From CAZRZN01 sp964604565 (GTDB lineage Bacteria; Pseudomonadota; Alphaproteobacteria; Rhodobacterales; Rhodobacteraceae): a stretch of DNA of 20,184 bases. Both the position numbers and the translations under genes were made by a program. Below are positions 1-7,942 of this stretch, in pieces. The notes beneath the pieces were generated by a model. It did not search any database. It was not told where the DNA came from and worked only from the letters and a program-made list of their open reading frames with translations. The stretch lies in contig CAZRZN010000054.1 in assembly GCA_964604565.1 (NCBI GenBank), forward strand, positions 1 through 20,184, read 5' to 3'. Numbering within the stretch: position 1 is the first letter of the stretch; each line of letters opens with the position of its first letter.

Positions 1-540
1 GGCGGGCCGAACACCCGCATTCTCGCCCAAAGCGCGCAGCTTGAGGAGGGCTACTGGCTGCTGAGCCGGGCCAAGGCCTGGCCGCTGACCGACGGGCTGA
101 ACCCGGAGGCCGGTGCGAAGGAGCACGATCTCCTCCGGCTGCCGTCGAGCCTGACACGGGACAGCATCCGCGACCGGTTCGGCAGTCCGTCGTCGGTGGC
201 GATCTGGGATCTTCCGGCCTTTATCGCCGGGCTTGAAACGGCCGGCTTCTCCGCCCGGCGGCATATCGTCTGGCTGCACATGGAACTGTCACGCCCGCTG
301 TTCCTGGTGGCCATGACGCTGATCGGCGCGGCCTTCACCATGCGGCCAACGCGCCTGGGCCGGACAGGAATCGCCATTCTCTCTGCGGTCCTGCTTGGAT
401 TTGGCCTTTATTATGTGCGAAGCTTTGCACAGATCATGGGGGAAAACGGCCAGCTTGCACCGCTGGTCGCTGCCTGGGTGCCACCGGTGGCCTCGGTCCT
501 TCTTGCAATGGGGCTGGTGCTGCACATGGAGGACGGATGA
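1..540 (+). CDS. lptG: LptG, LPS export permease, C-terminal part (cut by left edge)
   Basis: The reading frame is open from base 1 to a TGA at 538-540 and gives 179 residues with no start in the window. LptG and LptF are the two inner-membrane permeases of the LptB2FG transporter, which extracts LPS and passes it to the periplasmic Lpt bridge. The visible part starts in the periplasmic beta-jellyroll region (residues about 1-90, including a stretch around ILAQSAQLEEGYWLL). It ends with three hydrophobic segments near residues 98-113, 121-138 and 157-174, as expected for the last membrane helices of an LptF/LptG protein. LptF and LptG resemble each other; LptG is preferred because lptD follows directly, as in other alphaproteobacteria (lptF-lptG-lptD). 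The stop overlaps the lptD start (ATGA), so the two are probably translationally coupled. Confidence 0.85.
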   Translation, partial: GGPNTRILAQSAQLEEGYWLLSRAKAWPLTDGLNPEAGAKEHDLLRLPSSLTRDSIRDRFGSPSSVAIWDLPAFIAGLETAGFSARRHIVWLHMELSRPLFLVAMTLIGAAFTMRPTRLGRTGIAILSAVLLGFGLYYVRSFAQIMGENGQLAPLVAAWVPPVASVLLAMGLVLHMEDG

Positions 541-2720
541 CACGCGCGCTTGACCGTCTTGCCCGTCTTCTTGCGCTGATCTGTTGGCTTGGCCTGCTTG
601 GCTGGTCCGGAACGCAGGCCGTGGCACAGGACGCCGACCCCGCAGAATCCCCTGCCCTGCTGGTCGCCGACGAGGTATTTGTCGAGAACGAGGACCGGCT
701 GGTCGCAACCGGCAACGTGGAGGCCTTCCATGATGGGCTCAGTCTGACCGCGGGCCGCATCACCTATGACCGCGCCAGCGACCAGCTTATGATCGACGGC
801 CCGATCCGCATCATGGACGAGACGGGAACCGTCATCACGGCGGATTACGCGGAAATGGACCAGGGCTTGCGCAACGGGCTTCTGGCGGGGGCAAGGGTGG
901 TGCTGGACCAGCAGCTGCAACTGGCCTCCGTGGAGGCGCGGCGCGTCGAGGGACGCTATACACAACTGAGCCGGGTCGCGGTCACCTCCTGTCAGGTCTG
1001 TGGTTCGCGTCAGGCGCCGCTGTGGCAGATCCGCGCCTCGCGCGTTGTCCATGATCAGCAGGAACAGCAGCTTTATTTCGACGATGCGCAGTTGCGGGTG
1101 CTGGATGTGCCGGTCTTCTACTTCCCGCATCTGCGCCTGCCCGATCCCACGCTGAAACGCGCGCGCGGTTTTCTCGTGCCCTCCTTCCGCAGCAGCACCC
1201 TGCTCGGCTTCGGGGTAAAGGTGCCCTATTTCATTCCGATCGGCGATCATCAGGACATCACCCTGGCGCCCTATCTGTCGCCCAAGACGCGCACGCTGGA
1301 ATTTCGCTACCGCCGGGCGTTCCGCGGCGGCAATCTCACGCTGGAGGGCGCGGCCACATCCGACACGCTCATTTCCGACACGGCGCGCGGCTACCTGTTT
1401 GCCGAGGGCGATTTCACCGTGGCCCGCGAATACGATCTGCGCTTTGACCTGAAATCCGTTTCGGACGATTCCTACCTCAACGACTATTCGAGGACGGGCG
1501 CGGATCGGCTGGAAAGCTCCCTGTCGCTGTCCCGCATCCGGGGCGACAGTTTCATGAAGGCCAGCATCCTGAACTACCAGACGCTGCGCGACTTCGAATC
1601 CAACGACACGCAGCCCCGGTTCATCGCGGATTACATGCTGGAACGCCGACTCTTCCCGAGGATCGGCGGGGAACTGCGCTTTTCCGTCGAATCCCACGGC
1701 CATCTGCGCCAGTCCAAACGCGACACCGACGGCCCCGACAGGGACACGGACGTGGACGGGCGCGACGTTGCGCGGATCAATGCAGAGATCAGCTGGCGCA
1801 ACCGCTGGACGATGATGGGCGGCCTGCGCGCAGGTCTGTCGACGCATCTCTGGCTGGACCATTACCGGACCGAGCAGGACGCCACGTCGGAGGCGGAGGT
1901 CAGCCGCGCGGTGCCCGCGCTGGCGGTGGAGTTGCGCTACCCGATGCAACGCAATGGCATCAACGGCGGCCGCACGCTGCTGGAGCCTATCGTGCAACTG
2001 GGCTGGACCGGCGGCGAGCGCCTGAAAAACCCCAACGACGAAAGCACGCGGGTGGAATTCGACGAGGCCAACCTGCTGTCGCTGTCGCGGTTTCCGGCCG
2101 CCGACCGGCGCGAACACGGCGCGACGCTGGCGGCGGGTTTCCGCTGGATGCATCAGGCCCCGGCGGGATGGTCGGCGGCGCTGACCCTGGGCCAAGTCTG
2201 GCGCCAGGATCTGGACCCGGATTTCACGCGCTCTTCGGGCCTTGGGGGCGAAACCTCGGATCTGCTGGTGGCAGGCCGATTTGCCAACGCGATGGGCCTC
2301 ACGCTGTCGGCGCGCGGGTTGCTCGACATGGATGCCGGGTTTTCCAAGGCCGAGGCGCGCGCGGGCTGGTCCACCCCGCGGATGGATCTTGGCGCGTCCT
2401 ACCTGCTGCTTGTCGCCGATGGCGACGAGATTCGCGCCAATTCGCAATCCGAATGGACCTTCGACGGCCGCTACCAGATGACCCGGTTCTGGGCCACCTC
2501 GGGCGAGGCGCGCTACGACCTTGTCGACCAGCGACTTGACCGTATCGGCCTTGGCCTGCAATACCGCAACGAATGCGTAGAGGTGGATTTCCAGGCGACG
2601 CGCAACTACGCGTCGGCGACCAATCTGGAGCCATCCACCGATTTCGATCTGACCGTCGCGCTGAGAGGCTTCAGCGCGGGCGCCAGTGGCAAGGAGTTTC
2701 GCCGCACATGTTCCTTCTGA
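537..2720 (+). CDS. lptD: LptD, outer-membrane LPS assembly protein
   Basis: This 727-residue protein inserts LPS into the outer leaflet of the outer membrane as the barrel partner of LptE. Residues 1-30 form a signal peptide with a hydrophobic core and an AVA|QD cleavage site. Residues about 40-145 form an OstA/LptA-like beta-jellyroll (LLVADEVFVENEDRLVATGN and following). The rest is a long beta-barrel region (OstA_C) ending in Phe, the usual terminal aromatic recognised by the BAM machinery. After the signal peptide the cysteines seen are C152, C155, C680 and C725; inter-domain disulfides are known in the family, but the CxxC spacing here differs from E. coli. The start is the ATG overlapping the lptG stop. 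surA begins inside the last codons, so lptG-lptD-surA-pdxA reads as one operon. Length is near the family norm of about 700-800 residues. Confidence 0.95.
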   Translation: MTRALDRLARLLALICWLGLLGWSGTQAVAQDADPAESPALLVADEVFVENEDRLVATGNVEAFHDGLSLTAGRITYDRASDQLMIDGPIRIMDETGTVITADYAEMDQGLRNGLLAGARVVLDQQLQLASVEARRVEGRYTQLSRVAVTSCQVCGSRQAPLWQIRASRVVHDQQEQQLYFDDAQLRVLDVPVFYFPHLRLPDPTLKRARGFLVPSFRSSTLLGFGVKVPYFIPIGDHQDITLAPYLSPKTRTLEFRYRRAFRGGNLTLEGAATSDTLISDTARGYLFAEGDFTVAREYDLRFDLKSVSDDSYLNDYSRTGADRLESSLSLSRIRGDSFMKASILNYQTLRDFESNDTQPRFIADYMLERRLFPRIGGELRFSVESHGHLRQSKRDTDGPDRDTDVDGRDVARINAEISWRNRWTMMGGLRAGLSTHLWLDHYRTEQDATSEAEVSRAVPALAVELRYPMQRNGINGGRTLLEPIVQLGWTGGERLKNPNDESTRVEFDEANLLSLSRFPAADRREHGATLAAGFRWMHQAPAGWSAALTLGQVWRQDLDPDFTRSSGLGGETSDLLVAGRFANAMGLTLSARGLLDMDAGFSKAEARAGWSTPRMDLGASYLLLVADGDEIRANSQSEWTFDGRYQMTRFWATSGEARYDLVDQRLDRIGLGLQYRNECVEVDFQATRNYASATNLEPSTDFDLTVALRGFSAGASGKEFRRTCSF

Positions 2721-3931
2721 CCCGTCTGCTCACGCCGGCCCTGGCTGTCATCGTCCTGGCCCTGGCCCCGCTGCCCGCCAGCGCGCAAAACCTCTTCGGA
2801 CCCGCGATCACGGTGAACGACAGCGTCATCACGGGCTACGAGATCCAGCAGCGCAGGCGCATGTTGCAAGTCTTGCGCGCCCCCGGGGACATCGACGAAC
2901 TGGCGCAGGAGCAATTGATAGACGACAGGTTGCGCCTGCAGGCCGCAAGCGACAACGGCGTCCGTCCGACGGAGCAGGAAGTGCTGGATGGCATGGGCGA
3001 ATTCGCCGGCCGGGCCAACATGGACCGCGAGCAATTCGTTGCGGCGCTGGCGTCGGATGGCGTGGCCGAACAGACCTTCCGCGACTTCGTGCGCGCCGGT
3101 CTCGGCTGGCGGCAATTGGTGCAGTTGCGATTCGGCGGGCGGGCCGGAATATCCGAGGACGAGGTCGACCGCGCCCTGTCCAGCCAAGGCGGTGGCAGCA
3201 CCGTGCGCGTGCTGCTGTCAGAGATCATCATGCCGATGCCCCCCGCAGAGGAGGCCGCTGTGCGCGCCCGCGCACAGCGTATCGCCCAGATCGAGAGCAC
3301 CGGCGCCTTTTCCGCCGAGGCGCGGCGCTATTCGGCCACCCAGACCCGTGACAGCGGGGGAAGACTGCCCTGGCAGAACCTCGACGATCTGCCGCCACAA
3401 CTACGGCCGCTGGTTCTGGGGCTTGCACCGGGCGAGGTGACGGACCCGATTCCGCTGGATGGTGCGATCGCGCTGTTTCAGCTGCGCGACATCGAGGAGA
3501 CCGGCTATTCCCCGGCCGAGGTGAGCGCGATCGAATATGCCGCCTATTACATGCCGGGCGGCCGTTCGCCCGAAACGCTGGAGCGCGCGCGCCAGATCGC
3601 CGGCCGCATGGACCGCTGCGACGATCTTTATGCCGTGGCAAAGGATCAGCCGCCCGAGGTTCTGGAGCGCGGCACATTGCCGGTGGAGGATCTGCCGACC
3701 GACATCGCCCTTGAACTGTCCAAGCTGGATCCCGGCGAGGTATCGACCGCGCTGACGCGGTCGGGCGGCGAAACCCTCGTCTTTCTGATGCTCTGCGGCA
3801 GGACCAACGAGGTGGCCGTGGATGTGGACCGGAGCGAGATCGGCATGGGATTGCGCAATCAGCGGCTGGCCGCGCTGGCCGAAGGCTATCTGGCGCAGTT
3901 GCGCGCCGATGCCCGTATCGTCGAACGATGA
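2708..3931 (+). CDS. surA: SurA-type periplasmic chaperone / peptidyl-prolyl isomerase
   Basis: This 407-residue protein is a periplasmic chaperone for unfolded outer-membrane proteins. The chosen ATG lies inside the end of lptD (13-bp overlap) because it opens directly into a signal peptide (hydrophobic residues 5-22, cleavage near ASA|QN at 26). An in-frame upstream extension would spoil that peptide. Residues about 30-160 are a SurA N-terminal helical domain (AITVNDSVITGYEIQQRR, then EQLIDDRLRLQAA). Residues about 165-262 form one parvulin (PpiC) domain, with the typical SGGRLPW and LAPGEVTDPIP segments. E. coli SurA has two parvulin domains; the region after 263 here is shorter and only weakly parvulin-like. 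The position between lptD and pdxA matches the E. coli imp-surA-pdxA order. Confidence 0.9.
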   Translation: MFLLTRLLTPALAVIVLALAPLPASAQNLFGPAITVNDSVITGYEIQQRRRMLQVLRAPGDIDELAQEQLIDDRLRLQAASDNGVRPTEQEVLDGMGEFAGRANMDREQFVAALASDGVAEQTFRDFVRAGLGWRQLVQLRFGGRAGISEDEVDRALSSQGGGSTVRVLLSEIIMPMPPAEEAAVRARAQRIAQIESTGAFSAEARRYSATQTRDSGGRLPWQNLDDLPPQLRPLVLGLAPGEVTDPIPLDGAIALFQLRDIEETGYSPAEVSAIEYAAYYMPGGRSPETLERARQIAGRMDRCDDLYAVAKDQPPEVLERGTLPVEDLPTDIALELSKLDPGEVSTALTRSGGETLVFLMLCGRTNEVAVDVDRSEIGMGLRNQRLAALAEGYLAQLRADARIVER

Positions 3932-4893
3932 CCGCCCCAAGGCAACCCGTGGCGCTCAGCTGCGGGGAACCGGCGGGCATCGGTCCGGAACTGGCGGAAT
4001 CGGTCTGGGAGGCCCTGCGCGGCGACCTGCCATTCTTCTGGATCGGCGAACCGGCGCATCTGCCGGGCACGGTCCCGCATGTGGTTCTGGAGACACCCGC
4101 ACAGGCGTTGGAGCGATGCGCAGAGGCCCTGCCGGTCTGGCCGATGGCCTTTCCCGGCCCGCGCGTTCCCGGCGTTCCACAGGCGGCCCATGCTCAGGGC
4201 GTGATCGACGCCATAGAGGAAGGCGTGCGTCAGGTGCGGACAGGCGCGGCCGCCGCGCTGTGCACCCTGCCGATCCACAAGCAGGCATTGGCCGAGGGGG
4301 CGGGCTTTGCCCATCCCGGCCATACCGAGTTCCTCGCCCATCTTGCCGGGGTGGAGGAGGTGGTGATGATGCTCGCCTCGGACCGGCTCCGGGTGGTGCC
4401 GGTCACGATCCATATTGCCTTGAAGGACGTGCCCGGCAGGCTTACCCCCGTTCTGCTGGAGCGGCGTATCCGCATCACGCATGAGGCGCTGGTGCGTCAG
4501 TTCGGCCTTCAGAGGCCGCGGCTGGCCGTCGCGGGGCTGAACCCGCATGCGGGCGAAGGCGGGCGCATGGGGCACGAGGAATCCACCGTGATCATGCCGG
4601 TCCTTGACCGTCTCCGCGCGGAGGGCATGGATCTGCGCGGGCCGCTGCCGGCCGACACCATGTTCCACGCGCGCGCCCGCGCGGGCTACGATGCCGCGAT
4701 CTGCATGTATCACGATCAGGCGCTGATCCCGATCAAGACGCTGGATTTCGACGAAGGCGTCAACGTGACCCTGGGTCTGCCCTTCGTGCGGACCTCCCCC
4801 GATCATGGCACCGCCTTTGACATCGCGGGCAAGGGACTGGCCTCTCCGACGTCGACGTTGGCGGCGCTGCGCATGGCGGCGCGGCTGTCATGA
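3928..4893 (+). CDS. pdxA: 4-hydroxythreonine-4-phosphate dehydrogenase PdxA
   Basis: This 321-residue cytosolic enzyme oxidises 4-phosphohydroxy-L-threonine with NAD+ in the DXP-dependent route to pyridoxal 5'-phosphate (vitamin B6). The N-terminus carries CGEPAGIGPE (residues 12-21), the family's opening motif. Three metal-ligand histidines are in place: H162 (VTIHIALKDV), H207 (LNPHAGEGG) and H262 (MYHDQ). GHTEFLA at 131-137 and LPFVRTSPDHGTAFDIAG near the C-terminus are also diagnostic. Length is normal for the family. The ATG overlaps the surA stop (ATGA), so it is probably co-translated with the operon. All key residues are present, so the enzyme should be active. Confidence 0.96.
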   Translation: MTAPRQPVALSCGEPAGIGPELAESVWEALRGDLPFFWIGEPAHLPGTVPHVVLETPAQALERCAEALPVWPMAFPGPRVPGVPQAAHAQGVIDAIEEGVRQVRTGAAAALCTLPIHKQALAEGAGFAHPGHTEFLAHLAGVEEVVMMLASDRLRVVPVTIHIALKDVPGRLTPVLLERRIRITHEALVRQFGLQRPRLAVAGLNPHAGEGGRMGHEESTVIMPVLDRLRAEGMDLRGPLPADTMFHARARAGYDAAICMYHDQALIPIKTLDFDEGVNVTLGLPFVRTSPDHGTAFDIAGKGLASPTSTLAALRMAARLS

Positions 4894-4917
4894 CCCGGGC
4901 GGCGCGCTGCCAAGGTC

Positions 4918-4984
4918 AGGGGGCGCTGCCCCCTCTTGGCCTTTGGCCAATTCACCCCCGGGATATTTGAGGCCCAGAGAAAGC
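4918..4984 (+). repeat. Structured GC-rich intergenic repeat, copy 1, running into the rsmA start
   Basis: The element has three parts. First is a hairpin AGGGGGC-GCT-GCCCCCT (4918-4934). Second is a hairpin TTGGCC-TTT-GGCCAA (4936-4950). Third is TCACCCCCGGGATATTT followed by a purine-rich tail (GAGGCCCAGAGAAAG) that abuts the rsmA ATG. An inverted second copy lies at 9151-9209. The purine-rich end is the only plausible ribosome-binding sequence for rsmA. The hairpins have no T-run, so a terminator role is uncertain. From memory, similar elements are common upstream of genes in Rhodobacteraceae; this was not checked. Confidence 0.75.
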
Positions 4985-5848
4985 ATGAGCCGGATCGATT
5001 CCCTTCCACCGCTGCGCGAGGTGATCGCACGGCATCAGCTTTCTGCCCGCAAGTCGCTGGGCCAGAATTTTCTGCTGGACCTGAACCTGACAGCGCGGAT
5101 CGCGCGTGTGGCGGGGGATTTGTCCCAAACGGATGTTCTGGAGGTGGGACCGGGGCCGGGCGGGCTGACCCGCGGGCTTTTGGCCGAAGGGGCGCGCAAG
5201 GTTCTGGCGGTGGAAAAGGACCGTCGCTGCCTGCCGGCCTTGGCGGACATATCGGCCGCTTACCCCGGACGGCTCGAGGTGGTCGAAGGCGACGCGCTGG
5301 ACATTGATCCGCTGGCCTATCTGGCGCCGCCCATCGCGATCTGCGCGAATCTTCCCTACAATGTCGGCACCGAGTTGCTGATCCGCTGGCTGACACCGAC
5401 GGACTGGCCGCCGGTTTGGCGCTCCCTGACGCTGATGTTCCAACGCGAAGTGGCGGAGCGGATCGTTGCGGCGCCCGGGTCCAAGGCGTATGGACGTCTG
5501 GCCCTGCTGGCGCAATGGCGGTGCGAAACGCGGATCGCGATGACCCTGCCGCCCGAAGCCTTTACGCCACCGCCCAAGGTCAGTTCCGCCGTGGTGCATT
5601 TGACCGCCTTGCCGAAGCCGCGCTTTGACGCGGACGCAGGCGTTCTGGAACGGGTTGTCGCCGCGGCGTTCAACCAGCGGCGCAAGATGCTGCGCGCCGC
5701 GTTGAAAGGTTTCGCACCGGATATGGAAGATCACCTGAAAGCTGCCGGCATTTCCCCGACCGATCGCGCCGAACGCATCCCGCTGGAAGGCTTTTGTGCG
5801 CTTGCCCGAAGCCTTGCGCGTGCAGGAGGCGCAGGCGGGTCGCATTGA
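4985..5848 (+). CDS. rsmA: 16S rRNA (adenine1518/1519-N6)-dimethyltransferase RsmA (KsgA)
   Basis: This 287-residue protein is the S-adenosylmethionine-dependent enzyme that dimethylates two adjacent adenines in helix 45 of 16S rRNA during late 30S maturation. Residues 24-32 (KSLGQNFLL) are the family signature. EVGPGPGGLT (53-62) is the SAM-binding motif I, and NLPYN (122-126) is the catalytic motif IV. A C-terminal helical domain contains AAFNQRRKMLRAALK. The frame is open further upstream, but the ATG at 4985 is chosen because homologues begin close to MSRIDSLPPLREVI and because the preceding AGAGAAAGC supplies a binding site. It follows pdxA by 91 bp, filled by the repeat, so it may be expressed from the operon or separately. 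The pdxA-rsmA order is widely conserved in proteobacteria. Confidence 0.96.
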   Translation: MSRIDSLPPLREVIARHQLSARKSLGQNFLLDLNLTARIARVAGDLSQTDVLEVGPGPGGLTRGLLAEGARKVLAVEKDRRCLPALADISAAYPGRLEVVEGDALDIDPLAYLAPPIAICANLPYNVGTELLIRWLTPTDWPPVWRSLTLMFQREVAERIVAAPGSKAYGRLALLAQWRCETRIAMTLPPEAFTPPPKVSSAVVHLTALPKPRFDADAGVLERVVAAAFNQRRKMLRAALKGFAPDMEDHLKAAGISPTDRAERIPLEGFCALARSLARAGGAGGSH

Positions 5849-5929
5849 ATGCTGCGCCCTGCGCATCCCCTGTCTGATTTCGACCGCAGCCTCTGTCCTG
5901 GGCCTTGAAGTCACGGGCTGCTGCACCCG

Positions 5930-5982
5930 GTCGACAGGATATCTTTGGGCTGCGATCCGGGTCCATGCCGGGACCTGTCGAC
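5930..5982. repeat. 9-bp perfect inverted repeat in the rsmA/DUF4167 convergent gap
   Basis: GTCGACAGG (5930-5938) and CCTGTCGAC (5974-5982) are exact reverse complements separated by 35 bp. The spacer contains a competing small stem, GGTCC-ATGCCG-GGACC. A further imperfect palindrome, TCGTGA-AA-TCACGA, lies at 6024-6037. The whole 5849-6072 gap has no convincing gene and no T-run next to these stems. They may be bidirectional processing or termination structures between the two convergent genes, but the function is unknown. Confidence 0.5.
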
Positions 5983-6072
5983 TTCGGTCATCCGCCTAGT
6001 GCAAGACGGGACACATCCTGTGATCGTGAAATCACGAGGCCGACCATCAAACGGACCGGACCGGGCGTCCTC

Positions 6073-6849
6073 TCACTCCGCCGCGTCGGTGGCGGGTTTG
6101 TTGCTCGGGTCGGACGACGCAGCACCATCGCTGGCGCCCGAGGCCGCCTGCGTGTCCTGTCCTGCGGTGGCGGGCGGATCGGCACCCTCCACCGGCTTCG
6201 GCTCCGGTTTCTTGCGTGGCTTGCGCGGCGCGCGCGGTTTTTTCGGTTTCGCCCCCTCGTCGGGCGCATCCGCGCCCTTGTCAGCCGGTTCCTGGGCGGC
6301 AGTCCGGGGCTTGCGTGCAGGTCTTGGCGCCGGCGCAGGCTCTGGCGTGGCTTGCTCTTCGGAGCGGGACTCCGGTGTTTCGACCAGCCCGGGACCATCG
6401 TCTTCGCGCGTGAAATCCATCACGTCAGGCTGGTCCGACGTGCCCTTGTCCTCCTGCTGAGAGGTATTGGGCTGGCGTTGCGGTTTCTGACCGTCCTGCT
6501 TGTCGGTCTCTGACCCATCGCGCTGCGTGCGCTCGCGGTCCCGCTGCGCCTGGCGATCACGGTTTTCCCGTTCCTGCTGGTCGCGGCGGGCATCCTGTTC
6601 GCGCTGCGCCTCGCTCAACATGCGCAGATAATGCTCTGCGTGCTGCTGAAAGTTTTCGGTCGCGACGCGATCATTGCCAAGCGCGGAGTCGCGGGCAAGC
6701 TGATTGTATTTGTCGATGATCTGCTGCGGTGTCCCGCGCACCTTCCCTTCCGGGCCATTGCTGTCGAACACGCGGTTGACGACGTTGCCCAGCGAGTTGT
6801 TGCGGTTGCGGTTGTTCTTGCTCCGCGAGCGAGATTTTGAAGAACGCAT
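6073..6849 (-). CDS. DUF4167 domain protein, basic N-terminus and disordered tail
   Basis: This 258-residue protein is typical of the alphaproteobacterial DUF4167 family. The start MRSSKSRSRSKNNRNRNNSL is very basic and Arg/Asn/Ser-rich. The conserved block follows at about 22-80: NRVFDSNGPEGKVRGTPQQI, a helical DKYNQLARDSALGNDRVATE, then FQQHAEHYLRMLSEAQREQ. From residue 85 the protein is low complexity: Gln/Arg/Asp-rich to about 125, then Pro/Ala/Lys/Glu-rich with a basic KPKKPRAPRKPRKKPEPKP segment before an acidic, Ala/Ser-rich end. No catalytic motif, signal peptide or membrane segment is visible. The basic ends suggest nucleic-acid binding, but this is inference and the biochemical role is not established here. 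The gene lies downstream of prfA-prmC on the same strand, 213 bp beyond prmC, so it probably has its own promoter. Confidence 0.85.
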   Translation of the reverse strand: MRSSKSRSRSKNNRNRNNSLGNVVNRVFDSNGPEGKVRGTPQQIIDKYNQLARDSALGNDRVATENFQQHAEHYLRMLSEAQREQDARRDQQERENRDRQAQRDRERTQRDGSETDKQDGQKPQRQPNTSQQEDKGTSDQPDVMDFTREDDGPGLVETPESRSEEQATPEPAPAPRPARKPRTAAQEPADKGADAPDEGAKPKKPRAPRKPRKKPEPKPVEGADPPATAGQDTQAASGASDGAASSDPSNKPATDAAE

Positions 6850-7022
6850 GTTTTCTGGTTTCCAGCCTTATTCCGACGGCTTGGTGACGGGGTGAAGCGC
6901 ATCCTGCGCCAAATTAGTATGAGTCACCTTGATTTGGGCTTGACGTTGCGCGGGACCAGCACGGCGGCCGTTCAACTGCGCGACTTTGTCTGAATATGCA
7001 CATGACCCGGTGTGAGACAAGA

Positions 7023-7050
7023 GCAAATGCCATCGAATTCGGCAATTTGC
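7023..7050 (-). terminator. Possible terminator or 3'-end hairpin of prfA-prmC
   Basis: On the minus strand the sequence reads GCAAATTGCC-(GAATTCGAT)-GGCATTTGC, a 9-bp stem with one bulged base. It lies 12 bp after the prmC stop and is followed by a mixed pyrimidine stretch (TCTTGTCTC). The T-run is poor, so it may be a weak terminator or a transcript-stabilising hairpin. Confidence 0.4.
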
Positions 7051-7062
7051 GCTGAAAACACC

Positions 7063-7911
7063 CTAATTCGAAGGCCGCGTGGCCACAATCACCCGATCCC
7101 GGCCAGCCAGATCGGGGATCACCCGCACGCTGCGCAGACCCGCCTGCACGAAGAGCCGCGACACAGCAGTGCCCTGGCTTGCACCGATTTCGACCACGAG
7201 GCGCCCGCCGGGCGCAAGCCGGTCCGCAAACCCCGCGAGGATCGCATGATAGGCCGTCAACCCGTCGGCTTCGTCGGTCAGGGCGAGGCGCGGTTCATGC
7301 ACACGGACCTCCGGAGCGAGAAACGGCATCTCGGAGATCGCCACATAGGGCGGGTTCGAAACGATCAGGTCGAACTCGGTATCGCCCTCGCCCAGCGCGT
7401 CGTACCAATGGCCCAACCGCAGGTCTGCCCGCGGCTCCAGCTTCAGCGCATTGCGGTTCCAGTAGGCCACGTCCAGCGCCGCCGCGCTGAGATCGGTGCC
7501 CAGCCCCACCGCATCTTCCCGTTCGGCCAGCAGCGTCAGCAGGATGCACCCACTCCCGGTGCCAAGGTCCAGCACGGTGGCGAAGGGCTCCGCCAGCGCG
7601 ACCTCGATCAGCGTTTCGGTTTCCGGCCTCGGGTCCAGCACGTCCGGCGTCACGAGAAACTCGCGCCCGTAGAATTGCCGCCGTCCGACAAGATGGCTGA
7701 CCGGCACCCGCGCGGCCCGGCGATCCACGAGGGTCTGGAACACGGATTCGAGTTGCGCATCGACCGGTTCGGCCAGAAACAGCGTCAGCCGCCCCGGCGG
7801 CACCTTGAGGACGTGAGACATGAGCCGCCGGGCATCGCGCCCCGCATCCGGCACTTCGGCCTCGGTCAGACGCGCGGTGGCGCGCGCCAGCAGATCGGCG
7901 CCCCGCGTCAC
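7063..7911 (-). CDS. prmC: PrmC, release factor glutamine N5-methyltransferase
   Basis: This 282-residue enzyme methylates the glutamine of the GGQ motif in release factors using SAM. Residues about 5-90 form the N-terminal helical domain that grips the release factor. FLVTPDVLDPRPETETLIE (85-103) leads into SAM motif I, LDLGTGSGC (114-122). The catalytic SNPPYVAISE is at 185-194, with NPPY at 186-189. The start is taken as the GTG at 7911-7909: the open frame extends further, but it runs into the prfA coding end and gives non-homologous sequence. GAAGGGG stands a suitable distance upstream of this GTG. The prfA stop is only 31 bp before it, so the enzyme and its substrate RF1 are co-transcribed, as in many bacteria. 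Confidence 0.95.
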   Translation of the reverse strand: MTRGADLLARATARLTEAEVPDAGRDARRLMSHVLKVPPGRLTLFLAEPVDAQLESVFQTLVDRRAARVPVSHLVGRRQFYGREFLVTPDVLDPRPETETLIEVALAEPFATVLDLGTGSGCILLTLLAEREDAVGLGTDLSAAALDVAYWNRNALKLEPRADLRLGHWYDALGEGDTEFDLIVSNPPYVAISEMPFLAPEVRVHEPRLALTDEADGLTAYHAILAGFADRLAPGGRLVVEIGASQGTAVSRLFVQAGLRSVRVIPDLAGRDRVIVATRPSN

Positions 7912-7942
7912 AGCACCGCCCCTTCGCGCGCCTGCCGGCCCG

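Noticed and set aside
411..2561. 716-residue open frame antisense to lptD
   Set aside because: Long antisense frames are common in GC-rich DNA. The translation shows no family likeness, while lptD on the other strand is certain.
6024..6037. TCGTGA-AA-TCACGA palindrome as a transcription-factor operator
   Set aside because: It lies between convergent gene ends where no promoter is expected, so an operator role is unlikely. It is kept only as part of the structured gap.
6850..7022. Promoter for the DUF4167 gene
   Set aside because: CATACTAAT near 6915 is AT-rich enough for a -10, but no acceptable -35 was found at proper spacing. A promoter must be here but cannot be placed.
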